From Halorussus litoreus (GTDB lineage: Archaea; Halobacteriota; Halobacteria; Halobacteriales; Haladaptataceae): 64,000 bases of DNA. Where the stretch lies: the NCBI RefSeq assembly GCF_003382685.1, contig NZ_QLVG01000001.1, positions 110,011-174,010 of the forward strand, written 5' to 3'. How positions within the stretch are numbered: the first letter of the stretch is position 1; every line of letters starts with the position of its first letter. The position numbers and the translations under genes are program-made. The notes under the pieces are model-generated. The model was given only the letters and a program-made list of their open reading frames with translations. It was not told the DNA's origin and searched no databases. Shown here in pieces: positions 49,884 to 59,175 of the stretch.

Positions 49884-50892
49884 CGAGGCCGACGGGACGA
49901 CCGCCGACACGATGCGCGAGCGCGCCGACGAGAGCCGCGTGAAGCTCTGGCTGCTATTAGGTGCGAATCGGCTGCTCCTCGCCGCCGTCCTGACCGTGTC
50001 GCTGTTCGTCTCGTTCGTGGTCGGAGTCGCCGTGCTCTCGCCGCCGTTTGCCCAGCAAGTCGCGTCGGGCGACGTGATCGAGACGCTGTTCTCGACGATG
50101 ATCACCGTCATCGTGACCGGCACGACGCTGGTCGTCACCATCGGCCAGCTCGTCCTCACGCAGGAGAACGGTCCCCTCGGCGACCAGCGCAAGCGGATGA
50201 GCAATACGATGGACGTTCGGGACTTCACGGAGGAGCTGATCGGTTCGCCGAGTCCCGCGGAGCCGGCCGAGTTCCTGTCGGAGATCCTCGGCGTCACGGC
50301 CGAGCGGGCCCAGAATCTCCGCGAGGAGGTCGACGACTCGCGCGACGACGCGCTCCGCGAGGAGGTCGACGCGTTCGTCGAGAGCGTGGTGGGGAACGCC
50401 GAGACCGTGCGCGAACAGCTCGACGGCGCGCAGTTCGGCTCGTTCGACGTGGTGTTCGCCGCGCTCGACTTCAATTACAGCTGGAAGATTTTCCGGGTCG
50501 AACAGCTCGCGAACGACTACGAGGACAGCGTCACCGAGCGCGAGACCGAACTGCTCGGCGACCTGAAGACGGCGCTGTCGCTGTTCGGCCCGGCGCGCGA
50601 GCACGTCAAGACGCTGTACTTCCAGTGGGCGCTCGTCGACCTCTCCCAGCTCATCCTCTACGTGGCGGTCCCGGCGCTGGCGGTCTCCGGCATCATGGTC
50701 GGCGTGGTCGACGCGGGGACGTTCCCGGGTGCCACGCTCGGCGTGGCCGACATCGTGCTCGTGACCGGCGGCGCGTTCGCGGTGACGCTGCTCCCGTTCA
50801 TGCTGTTCGTCTCGTACGTCCTCCGCATCCTCACCGTGGCGAAGCGGACGCTCGCCATCGGACCGCTCATCCTGCGGGATTCTCAGCGGTAG
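49876..50892 (+). CDS. Integral membrane protein of unknown function
   Basis: 338 aa. Two membrane helices in the N-terminal part (LLLAAVLTVSLFVSFVVGVAVL; TVIVTGTTLVVTIGQLVL), a charged cytoplasmic helical region of about 130 residues (EVDAFVESVVGNAETVREQL), and two C-terminal helices (LSQLILYVAVPALAVSGIMV; TGGAFAVTLLPFMLFVSYVL). It is translationally coupled to the DUF4177 gene. No family recognised. Confidence 0.72.
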   Translation: MTDEADGTTADTMRERADESRVKLWLLLGANRLLLAAVLTVSLFVSFVVGVAVLSPPFAQQVASGDVIETLFSTMITVIVTGTTLVVTIGQLVLTQENGPLGDQRKRMSNTMDVRDFTEELIGSPSPAEPAEFLSEILGVTAERAQNLREEVDDSRDDALREEVDAFVESVVGNAETVREQLDGAQFGSFDVVFAALDFNYSWKIFRVEQLANDYEDSVTERETELLGDLKTALSLFGPAREHVKTLYFQWALVDLSQLILYVAVPALAVSGIMVGVVDAGTFPGATLGVADIVLVTGGAFAVTLLPFMLFVSYVLRILTVAKRTLAIGPLILRDSQR

Positions 50893-50924
50893 GTTTCGGC
50901 GCGTTCGGTCGACTTCAGCTCTGA

Positions 50925-51006
50925 CTTCGCTCACGTCATCGTGTTCCGCCCTATTTCGCCCAAGTCATCGAGTTCCGCCCTACTTCGCTCACGTCATCGT
51001 AACTCG
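50925..51006 (+). repeat. 29-bp tandem repeat, about 2.8 copies
   Basis: Units at 50925-50953, 50954-50982 and 50983-51006, each starting YTTCGCYCAMGTCATCG. They directly precede the hairpin at 51006-51053 in the convergent gap before the AbrB-PhoU gene. There is no spacer, so this is not a CRISPR array. Confidence 0.8.
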
Positions 51007-51053
51007 TTCGCGCATGCGGCCGCTCGTCCGAACGAGCGGCTGCACGCGCGAAC
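51006..51053. repeat. Long hairpin between convergent genes
   Basis: 22-bp arms (51006-51027 and 51032-51053) with two mismatches and a 4-nt loop; the arm starts GTTCGCGCATGCGG. It lies between the ends of a membrane-protein gene and the AbrB-PhoU gene. Confidence 0.75.
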
Positions 51054-51161
51054 AGAAATAATGATACGCCGGCTCGCAGAGCAGTTACCAAAGTCGGCTT
51101 CGCGAACCGAGGTCAGAAATAGACTTCGCGAGCCAGTCGGAGACGTCCGGTCGGGAGACGC

Positions 51162-52163
51162 TCAGCTCTCGGGCCGGGGCGCGGCCTTCTGAAGCGCGGT
51201 CTCGGCGACGTTGCCGCCGTAGTCGGCGGTCCGGGACAGCGAGTCCACGACGAGACCGAGTAGCTGGGCCTGCTGAGCGTCGAGGTCGCGGATCCGGTCG
51301 TCGACGGTCCGGGTGTGCTGGTCGATCTCCCGGACGCGCTCGCGGGCGTCGTTGGCGAGTTCGACGGCCTGATCGGTGTCGTCCAACAGCAGGGCGTCCA
51401 TCGCGGTGTCGACGATGCCCTCGGCGTCGTCGTGGAGCGTCGAGAGAGCCTCGCTGACTTCGGGCGGGATCTCGCCGAGCTGGAGCGCGTGCTGGGCCAT
51501 CTTGGCCGCGTGGTCGGCGATGCGTTCGAGCTGGCGTGCGCTGGAGTGGTAGTCGAAGCAGATCTCCCGCGGGATGCCCAGTTCCTCGGCGGCCTTCGGC
51601 GTCCGGAGCGTCGCGCGGAAGATTCGCGACACCATGAACCAGAGCCGGTCGACGTCGTCGTCGCGCTCGATGACGTCCTCCGCGAGCGAGTCGTCGTTCT
51701 CGCACACCGCGGTCACGGCGTCTTCGAGCATGCTGAGCGCGATGAGTCGCATCCGGGTGACCGCGTTGTACACCGAGAGTTCCGAGGAGTCGAGCAGGTC
51801 CTGGATGACGACCCGGTCGCCGGTCTCCTCGATGACCTCCAGTCCGACGAGGCTCTGGGTCGCCGACCGGATGGCCTGTCGCTGCTCGGCGTCGATGCGG
51901 GCCGATTCGAGCACGATGACGTCGAAGCCGCTGACGTACATGGTCATCACCGTGCGCGTGAGACTCTCGCCGTACAGGTCGGTGATGTCGATGACGCCTT
52001 CGGACTTGTCGTCGGACTCCCGGGGCGAGACCACCAGCGACCCCTCCTGCGGGTAGAACGCCAGTTCGTCCCCGGCCGACACGTCGTTGTCGGTCGCCCA
52101 GTCCTTCGGTATCGAGACAGTGAACGTCGACCCGCCAGTTACCTGGACCTTTCGCGTCTCCAT
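51162..52163 (-). CDS. phoU: AbrB-PhoU fusion phosphate regulator
   Basis: 333 aa. An N-terminal SpoVT/AbrB-type DNA-binding beta-hairpin (METRKVQVTGGSTFTVSIPKDW) is followed by PhoU helical repeats (about 110-320; SSARQLERIADHAAKMAQHA; LSRTADYGGNVAE). Archaeal AbrB-PhoU proteins are thought to link phosphate transporter activity to transcription. It is divergent from pstSCAB across a 270-bp region. A TATA-like ATTTATACC about 27 nt before the ATG indicates a leaderless transcript. Confidence 0.9.
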   Translation of the reverse strand: METRKVQVTGGSTFTVSIPKDWATDNDVSAGDELAFYPQEGSLVVSPRESDDKSEGVIDITDLYGESLTRTVMTMYVSGFDVIVLESARIDAEQRQAIRSATQSLVGLEVIEETGDRVVIQDLLDSSELSVYNAVTRMRLIALSMLEDAVTAVCENDDSLAEDVIERDDDVDRLWFMVSRIFRATLRTPKAAEELGIPREICFDYHSSARQLERIADHAAKMAQHALQLGEIPPEVSEALSTLHDDAEGIVDTAMDALLLDDTDQAVELANDARERVREIDQHTRTVDDRIRDLDAQQAQLLGLVVDSLSRTADYGGNVAETALQKAAPRPES

Positions 52164-52433
52164 ATCCGTACCTTCTCCGGTATGGGTATAAATCCACCTG
52201 TATCTATATACGGTGCTCTATTTCAGGACTGCGAGCTGGTAGATCGAGGAAAAAACCGTTTCGACCCCGTTTCGGAGGGCATAGACAAAGCACTTCAGAC
52301 GGCTGTTACGACCTGGTTACGGCATTTCGCGGAACTCGCGTCAGAATCCAACCCCATGACAGAGTGGGGCAACCTACTGCTATATAGAAATCATAGTAGG
52401 GTATTTACCCGGGATAGGACCATCCATTACGTG
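52164..52433. promoter_or_regulatory. Divergent phoU/pstS control region
   Basis: 270 bases. On the minus side ATTTATACC (about 52184-52192) serves the AbrB-PhoU gene; on the plus side GTATTTACCC (52411-52420) serves pstS, 14-23 nt before the ATG. Between them are an A-run (52241-52247) and a TATATAGAAATCATAGTAGGG stretch (52381-52401) that could hold phosphate-responsive sites; no known box is certain. No gene is seen. Confidence 0.55.
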
Positions 52434-53504
52434 ATGGACGGAACCAAGCGTCCGGGCGCTCGGGGGCGTCGGGAGTTTCTCGTCGCGGCCGCCGGGGTCG
52501 GCGCGTCGGCGGTCGCCGGCTGCATCGGACGCAGCTACGAGGGCGCTCGGGCGGGAACAGACGAGAGCGACCTGACCGGCAACGTCACGATAACCGGGAG
52601 CAGCACGGTGTACCCGGTCACGGTCGCCGTGGCCGAGGAGTTCCAGCAGCGATATGCCGGCGTCGACGTGACGGTCGACTCCACCGGCACCGGCGGCGGC
52701 TTCAAGAACCACTTCTGTCCCGGCAACTCCGACGTGAACGGCGCGTCCCGACCGATCACCGACGGCGAGCGCGAGAACTGCGCGAGCAACGGGGTCGAGC
52801 CGGTCGAGTTCGAGGTGGCCGGCGACGCGCTCACGGTCGCGGTCAACGAGGCAGCCGACTGGGTCGACTGCGTGACGTTCGACGAACTGGCCCAGATCTG
52901 GGGGCCGGACGGGGCCGAGCAGTGGAGCGACGTGCGCGACGACTGGCCCGACGAGCCGTTCGAACTATACGGGCCAGCCTCCACGTCGGGCACGTTCGAC
53001 TGGTTCACCGAGAACGTCGTCGGCGAGGCCAGTTCCCACCGCAGCGACTACGAGGCTACCGAGGACGACAACATCATCGTCCAGGGCGTCGAGGGCTCCC
53101 CGTACGCGATGGGGTACATGGGATACGCCCACTTCGAGGAGAACCGCGACCGGCTCAAGGGCCTCGAAGTCGCCGTGGAAGACCGTGACAACTGCACGCC
53201 GCCGAGCCTCGACAACGCGAGGAGCGGCGACTACCCGATGGCCCGGCCGCTGTTCGTCTACCCCGACGCCGCGTCGGTCCGTGAGAACGAGCAGGTCGCG
53301 GAGTTCATGCGCTTCTACGTCGAGAACTCCGCGACCGACCTCGTCAAGGAGATCGGCTACGTTCCTGCGAGCGAGGAACTCCGCGAGGAGAACCTGGACA
53401 AGCTACGGAACATTCTCGACGGGACGACGAGCACGGAAACGAGGACTGCCACTGAGGGAACGAACACCACCGAAACGAACACCACGGAGACCACGACACC
53501 ATGA
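52434..53504 (+). CDS. pstS: Phosphate ABC transporter substrate-binding lipoprotein PstS
   Basis: 356 aa. Tat lipoprotein signal RREFLVAAAGVGASAVAGC. Phosphate-binding motifs VTITGSSTVYPV, DSTGTGGGFKNHF and GPASTSGTFDWF match PstS, as does GYMGYAHFEEN. The C-terminus has a Thr/Glu tail of about 25 residues. It captures phosphate at the cell surface for PstCAB. The ATG at 52434 follows GTATTTACCC at leaderless distance; its TGA overlaps the pstC start (ATGA). Confidence 0.94.
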   Translation: MDGTKRPGARGRREFLVAAAGVGASAVAGCIGRSYEGARAGTDESDLTGNVTITGSSTVYPVTVAVAEEFQQRYAGVDVTVDSTGTGGGFKNHFCPGNSDVNGASRPITDGERENCASNGVEPVEFEVAGDALTVAVNEAADWVDCVTFDELAQIWGPDGAEQWSDVRDDWPDEPFELYGPASTSGTFDWFTENVVGEASSHRSDYEATEDDNIIVQGVEGSPYAMGYMGYAHFEENRDRLKGLEVAVEDRDNCTPPSLDNARSGDYPMARPLFVYPDAASVRENEQVAEFMRFYVENSATDLVKEIGYVPASEELREENLDKLRNILDGTTSTETRTATEGTNTTETNTTETTTP

Positions 53505-54454
53505 GCGACGCTTCGGCCGACGACCGACGAGCGGAGCGCGAGGACCGTGACCGACCGGCGTTCGCCGGACAGAACCGCGTCCGGTCGGTCAAAGAGCGAG
53601 CCATCGAGTGGCTGCTGTTCGGCTGCGCGGCGCTGTCGGTGGTCGTCACGCTGGCCATCATCGCCACGTTACTGTTCGACGCTATCGACTTCTTCACCCG
53701 CGTGTCGCCGGTGGCGTTCTTCACGGGAACGAACTGGAGTCCGAAGATCGATCAGACGTACGGCGTCCTCCCGCTGCTGACGAACACGCTTGCGGTGACC
53801 GCGCTGTCGGCGCTGGTCGCGGTGCCCGTCGGGACCGCCTCGGCGGCCTACCTCAGCGAGTACGCCAGCGACCGCGTGCGGTCGATACTCAAGCCCGCGC
53901 TCGAAGTGCTCGCGGGCATCCCGACGGTCGTCTACGGCTTCTTCGCGCTGGTCTACCTCACGCCCGCGCTCCGCGCGGTCGGCCTGCCGGTGAGCACGTT
54001 CAATCTCCTCAGCGCCTCCATCATGGTCGGCGTGATGATCATCCCGATGGTGTCGAGCCTGAGCGAGGACGCGATGAGCGCGGTGCCGGACTCGCTCCGA
54101 CAGGGAGCGTACGGCCTCGGCGCGACGAAGTTCGAGGTGACGACGGGCGTGGTCATCCCCGCCGCCGTCTCTGGCATCTTCTCGTCGTTCATCCTCGCGC
54201 TGTCGCGAGCCATCGGCGAGACGATGATCGTCGTGGTCGCGGGCGGGATGAGCCCGAAGCTGATCCCGAGCCTGTTCGAGTCGTCCCAGCCGATGACCGC
54301 GGCGATGGTCCAGCTCGCGTCCAGCGACCTCGCGGGCGACGGCGCGGCGTATCAGGCGCTGTTCGCCATCGGGCTGACGCTGTTCGTCATCACGTTCTCG
54401 ATGAACGTAGTGAGTAACGTGGTAGCCGCACGCTACCGGGAGGAGTACCGATGA
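53501..54454 (+). CDS. pstC: Phosphate ABC transporter permease PstC
   Basis: 317 aa. Six membrane segments; VSPVAFFTGTNWSPK, GVLPLLTNTLAVTAL and the coupling loop with DSLRQGAYGLGATKFEV typical of PstC. Acts with PstA as the phosphate channel. It starts inside the pstS stop. Confidence 0.94.
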   Translation: MSDASADDRRAEREDRDRPAFAGQNRVRSVKERAIEWLLFGCAALSVVVTLAIIATLLFDAIDFFTRVSPVAFFTGTNWSPKIDQTYGVLPLLTNTLAVTALSALVAVPVGTASAAYLSEYASDRVRSILKPALEVLAGIPTVVYGFFALVYLTPALRAVGLPVSTFNLLSASIMVGVMIIPMVSSLSEDAMSAVPDSLRQGAYGLGATKFEVTTGVVIPAAVSGIFSSFILALSRAIGETMIVVVAGGMSPKLIPSLFESSQPMTAAMVQLASSDLAGDGAAYQALFAIGLTLFVITFSMNVVSNVVAARYREEYR

Positions 54455-54494
54455 GAGCCCATTTCCGAAGCGATACGATGGAGGTGACCCGATA

Positions 54495-56135
54495 ATGGCG
54501 ACCGAGACCCCCGGACGCGACGAGTCGTGGTACGGAGCCGGCGAGGAAGTAGACCGAATCCGCGGCGCGGCGTTCAAGTGGGCCTGCCTCGGCGCGACCC
54601 TGTTCGGCATCTCGATGGTGTTCGTGCTGCTGCTGTACGTCGCGGTCGACGCCATCCGGCCGTTCTCGGCCGACGCGGGCTGGTACCTCGCCGTCGGCCT
54701 CGCGGCGGTGGTGCCGACCGTGGCGCTACTGGCGTACTACGTCCGCCGGGACAGGGAAGCGGGCTGGGTCGGCGCGACCGCGACCGCGCTGCCGGCGTTC
54801 TGCCTGCTGGTCGGCTCGGGCGTCGCGATTCTCGTGATCGAGGTGTTCCCGCCACACGAGTGGTTCGCAGTGGTGCCTGCGCTCGGCGCGGTCGTCGCGG
54901 TCTGGGCGGTCCACCAACGAGTCCGGCCGGACCCGGTCGAGTTCGAGCGGTTTGGCGTCGTCGCGCTCGCGGCTCTGGTCGCTTTCGTCGGCGTGCCCGG
55001 CGCGGTGCCCAGCCTCGAAGCGGCCCTGCAGTCCGCGCTGCTCTGGCTCAACTGGCCGACCATGATGCTGTACTCGTTCGCGGGACCGATCGCGCTGGCG
55101 ACCGGGATCCTGATCGCGCGTCGGCACGAGAGCCGACGCGCAGGAGCGGTCGCAACCACGCTCACGTTCGCGGCGGGCGTGGTCTCGATACTCCTCGCCC
55201 CGGCGGTCGGCGTCGACGACTACCTGCTCGTCGTCGTGGCGCTGTCGGTCGCGGTGCCGACAGCGCTGTACGCCGAGTCGGTGCTCCGGTCGGGCGAGAA
55301 CGTCTCGGGGCTCGCGCTCCCGGTCGTGGCGTACGTCGGCATTGCGGTGGCTGCGGTGGTCGTCGAGACGTACGGCTTCACGGGGCCCGCGGCGTGGCTC
55401 GACTGGGAGTTCCTGACCGAGCCCCACTCGCGGTTCCCCCAGCGTGCGGGCATCTATCCCGCGCTGGTCGGCTCTATCATGATGATGCTCGTCATCGTGG
55501 TCTCGGCGTTCCCCGTGGGCGTCGCGGCGGCGCTGTACCTCGAAGAGTATGCGCCCGACAACGGGGCGACGGGCCGGGTCGTGAGCATCATCGAGATGAA
55601 CATCGGGAACCTCGCGGGGGTTCCCTCCGTCGTCTACGGACTGCTCGGACTGGCGCTGTTCATCCGGTACGCCGACATGAACACGGGATCGGTCGTCGTG
55701 GGCGGGCTGACGGTCGGGCTGCTCATCCTCCCCATCGTGATTATCTCCGCCCAGGAGGCGATCCGCGCAGTGCCGGACTCGATGCGTCAGGCATCGTACG
55801 GCATGGGTGCGACCAGATGGCAGACGGTCCGGAACGTCGTCCTGCCCGAGGCGATCCCCGGCATCCTGACGGGGACCATCCTCGCGTTCGGACGCGCCAT
55901 CGGCGAGACCGCGCCGCTGTTGATGATCGGCGCGGCCGCCGTGGTGTTCAACGCGCCGGGCGCGTTCACCGAGCAGTTCAGCGCGATGCCCCGCCAGATA
56001 TTCGCGTGGTCGAGCGAGCCGTCGGCGGAGTTCCGCCACGGCGTCCTCGCGGCGGGCGTGGTGACGCTACTGGTCGTCCTGCTGTCGATGAACGCGGCGG
56101 CGATACTCATCCGAAACCGCTATCAACGGAGATAA
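54495..56135 (+). CDS. pstA: Phosphate ABC transporter permease PstA with N-terminal membrane extension
   Basis: 546 aa, far longer than bacterial PstA (about 290). The last 280 residues are the normal permease (PQRAGIYPALVGSI; EEYAPDNGATGRVVS; DSMRQASYGMGATRWQTV; FGRAIGETAPLLMIGAA). The first 260 residues add about eight more hydrophobic helices, a form known in haloarchaea. A strong Shine-Dalgarno GGAGGTGA (54480-54487) lies 7 nt before the ATG. Confidence 0.93.
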   Translation: MATETPGRDESWYGAGEEVDRIRGAAFKWACLGATLFGISMVFVLLLYVAVDAIRPFSADAGWYLAVGLAAVVPTVALLAYYVRRDREAGWVGATATALPAFCLLVGSGVAILVIEVFPPHEWFAVVPALGAVVAVWAVHQRVRPDPVEFERFGVVALAALVAFVGVPGAVPSLEAALQSALLWLNWPTMMLYSFAGPIALATGILIARRHESRRAGAVATTLTFAAGVVSILLAPAVGVDDYLLVVVALSVAVPTALYAESVLRSGENVSGLALPVVAYVGIAVAAVVVETYGFTGPAAWLDWEFLTEPHSRFPQRAGIYPALVGSIMMMLVIVVSAFPVGVAAALYLEEYAPDNGATGRVVSIIEMNIGNLAGVPSVVYGLLGLALFIRYADMNTGSVVVGGLTVGLLILPIVIISAQEAIRAVPDSMRQASYGMGATRWQTVRNVVLPEAIPGILTGTILAFGRAIGETAPLLMIGAAAVVFNAPGAFTEQFSAMPRQIFAWSSEPSAEFRHGVLAAGVVTLLVVLLSMNAAAILIRNRYQRR

Positions 56136-56141
56136 CAACTC

Positions 56142-57032
56142 ATGAGCAACGAAAACGTGACGACGTCCGACACCGGCACCGACACCGACTTCCAGACCGA
56201 CGACGACCAATCGATAGCGTCGCCGACGCCCGGGTCGGAGGCGGTCGAGACCGGCGAGTCGACCCGTACGACTGGCGCGACCCACACGGTGATCGAGTCC
56301 CGAGACCTCGACGTGTACTACGGCGATACGCAGGCGCTTCAGAACGTCAGCATCCAGATTCCCGAACAGCAAGTGACTGCGATGATCGGCCCGTCGGGCT
56401 GCGGGAAGTCGACGTTCCTCCGGTGCATCAACCGGATGAACGACCTCATCGACGCCGCGCGGGTGGAGGGCGACCTGCTGTTCCAGGGCAAGAACGTGTA
56501 CGACGACGACGTCGACCCGGTCGCGCTCCGGCGGCGCATCGGCATGGTGTTCCAGCAGCCCAACCCGTTCCCCAAGAGCATCTACGACAACGTCGCGTAC
56601 GGGCTGAAGCTGCAGGGTCGGACCGAGAACTTGGACGAGAAGGTCGAGCACGCACTCAAGCAGGCCGCGCTGTGGGACGAGGTGAAGGACCAGCTCGACG
56701 AGTCCGGGCTCGACCTCTCGGGCGGCCAGCAACAGCGACTCTGCATCGCCCGAGCCATCGCGGTCGACCCGGAGGTCATCCTGATGGACGAGCCCGCGAG
56801 CGCGCTCGACCCGGTGGCGACCTCCCAGATCGAGGACCTCATCGACGAACTCGCGGAGGACTACACCGTTGTCATCGTGACCCACAACATGCAGCAGGCC
56901 GCCCGCATCTCCGACAAGACCGCCGTCTTCCTCACCGGCGGGGAACTCGTGGAGTTCGACGACACCGGCAAGATATTCGAGAACCCGGACAACGACCGCG
57001 TCGAGGACTACATCACCGGCAAGTTCGGATAG
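56142..57032 (+). CDS. pstB: Phosphate ABC transporter ATP-binding protein PstB
   Basis: 296 aa. Walker [10 protein letters not shown] with the PstB-specific [11 protein letters not shown], signature [15 protein letters not shown], Walker [13 protein letters not shown] and H-loop VTHNM. A 45-residue acidic leader precedes the domain. GGAG lies close upstream in the 6-nt gap region after pstA. Last gene of the pst operon. Confidence 0.95.
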   Translation: MSNENVTTSDTGTDTDFQTDDDQSIASPTPGSEAVETGESTRTTGATHTVIESRDLDVYYGDTQALQNVSIQIPEQQVTAMIGPSGCGKSTFLRCINRMNDLIDAARVEGDLLFQGKNVYDDDVDPVALRRRIGMVFQQPNPFPKSIYDNVAYGLKLQGRTENLDEKVEHALKQAALWDEVKDQLDESGLDLSGGQQQRLCIARAIAVDPEVILMDEPASALDPVATSQIEDLIDELAEDYTVVIVTHNMQQAARISDKTAVFLTGGELVEFDDTGKIFENPDNDRVEDYITGKFG

Positions 57033-57168
57033 TCTGGAACTACGCACCACCTGTTCCAGTACCAGAAAGCTCCCAGTCCACTCACCACTCATAAATCTTC
57101 GGGACGGGCGCTGGCCCTGCGACGCTGTTCCCTTCTTTAAGGTGGGCGGACCACTATCTCGACACGTG

Positions 57169-58002
57169 ATGAACGTGGACACTCAACGCCGACGGTTCCT
57201 CGCGCTGGGCGGTACCGCCGCCCTCACGGCCCTCTCGGGCTGTAGCGGCGCGACGCCGTTCGTCGGGAAGCGACTCGAAGACGACCAGACGTTCGCCGCC
57301 GATTCGGTGTCGGCCGTCGCCGTGGACGGACGAAGCGGCGACGTGACGGTTCGACCGAGCGACGGCGATCAGATCCGCGTCGAGACCGTCAAGAAGGCGG
57401 GGTCGGTGTTCGCCGACCTCGACGACGTGAGCGTCTCGACCTCCACCGCGGACGGCCAGCTCCGCATCGAGACGCGCAAGACCGGCGACGGCTCGTGGCT
57501 CGGCGGCGTCCCGTCGGTCGACGTGACGGTCGAGCTCCCCGTGGGCGTCGACCTCGGCGAGCTCCGGACCCAGAACGGCTCCGTCGACGTTCGGGGGATC
57601 GCGAGCGACGTGACGGCGCTCACAGAGAACGGCTCCGTCGAAGTGCGGAACGTCGACGGCTTCCTCTCGGTCGAGACCGAGAATGGGAGCGTCACGGCCC
57701 GCGGGATGACCGGCGTCGACAGCGCGGTGACCGAGAACGGGAGCGTCGAGGTCGACGTGCCTGCCATCCGCGGGGACACGACGATAGAAACCGAGAACGG
57801 CAGCGTCTCGGCCGCGGTGTCGCCGGACGTGGACGCCTCGGTCGTGGCGACGACGACCCACGGCGAGGTCGAGGTCGACGTGTCGAACTTCGAGGCGTCG
57901 ACCCGAAGCACCGAGCGAGTCGAGGGCACGCTGGGCGACGGCGGTTCGGAACTCCGGTTCGAGACCGAGAACGGTGGCGTCACCGTCTCCGAACTGCAGT
58001 AG
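57169..58002 (+). CDS. DUF4097-type Tat lipoprotein with repeated NGSV strands
   Basis: 277 aa. Tat signal RRRFLALGGTAALTALSGC with lipobox. The rest is a right-handed beta-helix-like repeat: ENGSV or QNGSV recurs every 18-22 residues (six or seven times from about residue 130), as in DUF4097 adhesin-like proteins. It is displayed outside the membrane; the partner is unknown. TATA-like TTCTTTAAGG (57132-57141) is about 28 nt before the ATG, so leaderless and independent of the pst operon. Confidence 0.83.
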   Translation: MNVDTQRRRFLALGGTAALTALSGCSGATPFVGKRLEDDQTFAADSVSAVAVDGRSGDVTVRPSDGDQIRVETVKKAGSVFADLDDVSVSTSTADGQLRIETRKTGDGSWLGGVPSVDVTVELPVGVDLGELRTQNGSVDVRGIASDVTALTENGSVEVRNVDGFLSVETENGSVTARGMTGVDSAVTENGSVEVDVPAIRGDTTIETENGSVSAAVSPDVDASVVATTTHGEVEVDVSNFEASTRSTERVEGTLGDGGSELRFETENGGVTVSELQ

Positions 58003-58079
58003 AATTCTTCGACCTCAGTTCGCGGTGTTCTGGGTAGCCAATAGCACTGTCTTCCCGATAGAACTGTTTTCGTGGTTTC

Positions 58080-58134
58080 GAAAGGGCGAGCGCGGTCCCG
58101 CGAGCATTGTTCGCGGGACCGCGCTCGCCCTTTC
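58080..58134. repeat. Perfect 24-bp-arm hairpin between convergent genes
   Basis: Arms 58080-58103 and 58111-58134 pair perfectly around a 7-nt loop (GCATTGT); the arm starts GAAAGGGCGAGCGCGG. It is centred between the DUF4097 gene and the convergent sensor-domain gene. Its GGCGAGCGCG core also occurs in the palindrome inside the ArgE/DapE-type gene. Confidence 0.88.
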
Positions 58135-58205
58135 AGTCCAACTCGGATTGGGTCGATTCACGCATCGAAACGAACGGCTACTCGCGGTGTCTAAACACTG
58201 CCGTG

Positions 58206-59027
58206 TCAGTTCGCGTCCGACGCCGATTCTGACTCCGACTCCGATTCCGACGCCGACTCGTCGACAGTTGCACCGCCAGCGTCGGCCGAGCATTCGTTCT
58301 CGTCGGCCGAGGACCTGTTTTGGTCGCCGGAGGGGTCGCGTGCCTCGGAGACGTCCAGTAGCGCTTCGGTGACGGTTCCGGCGACTCGCGCGAGTGCGTT
58401 CAGCAGATGGAGCGACCCGAGCGCGAGCACCAGTCCGACGACCGCGACGCCGACGGCCCGGCCGAACGTGTTCACGACGAGGCGGCCGGACTCGAACGGG
58501 CCGACCGACAGCGTCCCGAAGTGCGGGCCGACGTAGTACGCCGAGGAGTACGTCAGCGGGGCGACCAGCATTGACCCGGCCGCCGACAGCAGCGAGACCA
58601 GCGCGGTGAACGAGACGAGGCCGAAAACGAACTTGCCGAACAGGTAGGCGACGCCGATCCACGTGTTCGCGTCGGTCACCAGGCGCTTGACCGCGTCGAG
58701 GATTCCGCCGGAGGCGTCGGGCAACCGGGTGTGGATACTTGTCCCGAGCAATCGATTCGCTAGCTCGGCTTCGACGCGGGTCAGCAGCGTCGACCCCGCC
58801 AGCGTCGCGAGCAGCATCGGGACGCCGACGACCGTAATTGCGAGCCCCGCGCCCAGCGAGAAGCCGAACGTGAGTCCGACGAAGTACGCGAGCCCGAGCG
58901 GGAAGGCGACGGCGAGGTACACGAGATTACGATACGTCTGTGTGCGTGCGGGGACGCCGACGAACGTCGTCGCGGCGTCTCGGATCGATGTCGTCACAGT
59001 TTCACCTGGTCGAAAGTACTGTCCCAC
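58206..59027 (-). CDS. Sensor-domain membrane protein (PF13796-like)
   Basis: 273 aa. TYRNLVYLAVAFPLGLAYFV and SLGAGLAITVVGVPMLL begin a four-helix membrane domain also found N-terminal to some bacterial histidine kinases, here without a kinase. A low-complexity tail of Ser/Glu/Asp repeats (SESESESESAS) ends the protein. It is paralogous to the protein at 61123-61884. The start is a GTG at 59027, with a TATA-like CTTAAATATC (about 59076-59085, minus strand) upstream. Function unknown. Confidence 0.78.
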   Translation of the reverse strand: MGQYFRPGETVTTSIRDAATTFVGVPARTQTYRNLVYLAVAFPLGLAYFVGLTFGFSLGAGLAITVVGVPMLLATLAGSTLLTRVEAELANRLLGTSIHTRLPDASGGILDAVKRLVTDANTWIGVAYLFGKFVFGLVSFTALVSLLSAAGSMLVAPLTYSSAYYVGPHFGTLSVGPFESGRLVVNTFGRAVGVAVVGLVLALGSLHLLNALARVAGTVTEALLDVSEARDPSGDQNRSSADENECSADAGGATVDESASESESESESASDAN

Positions 59028-59175
59028 GGCCCGTAAACCGGCCCGGGGAGTCGCTAGAGGGGCGACTGGGGGGAAGATATTTAAGCTCGCTCGGGTCCAC
59101 AGCGCGGCGTTCCGCTGGTGTCAGCTCCCGCACCGATACGGAACGCATATCGGACCGGACTGCCAATTCGGAGCG

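Noticed and set aside
50925..51006. Possible CRISPR array
   Set aside because: Units are directly adjacent with no spacers and only about 2.8 copies; no cas genes are present.
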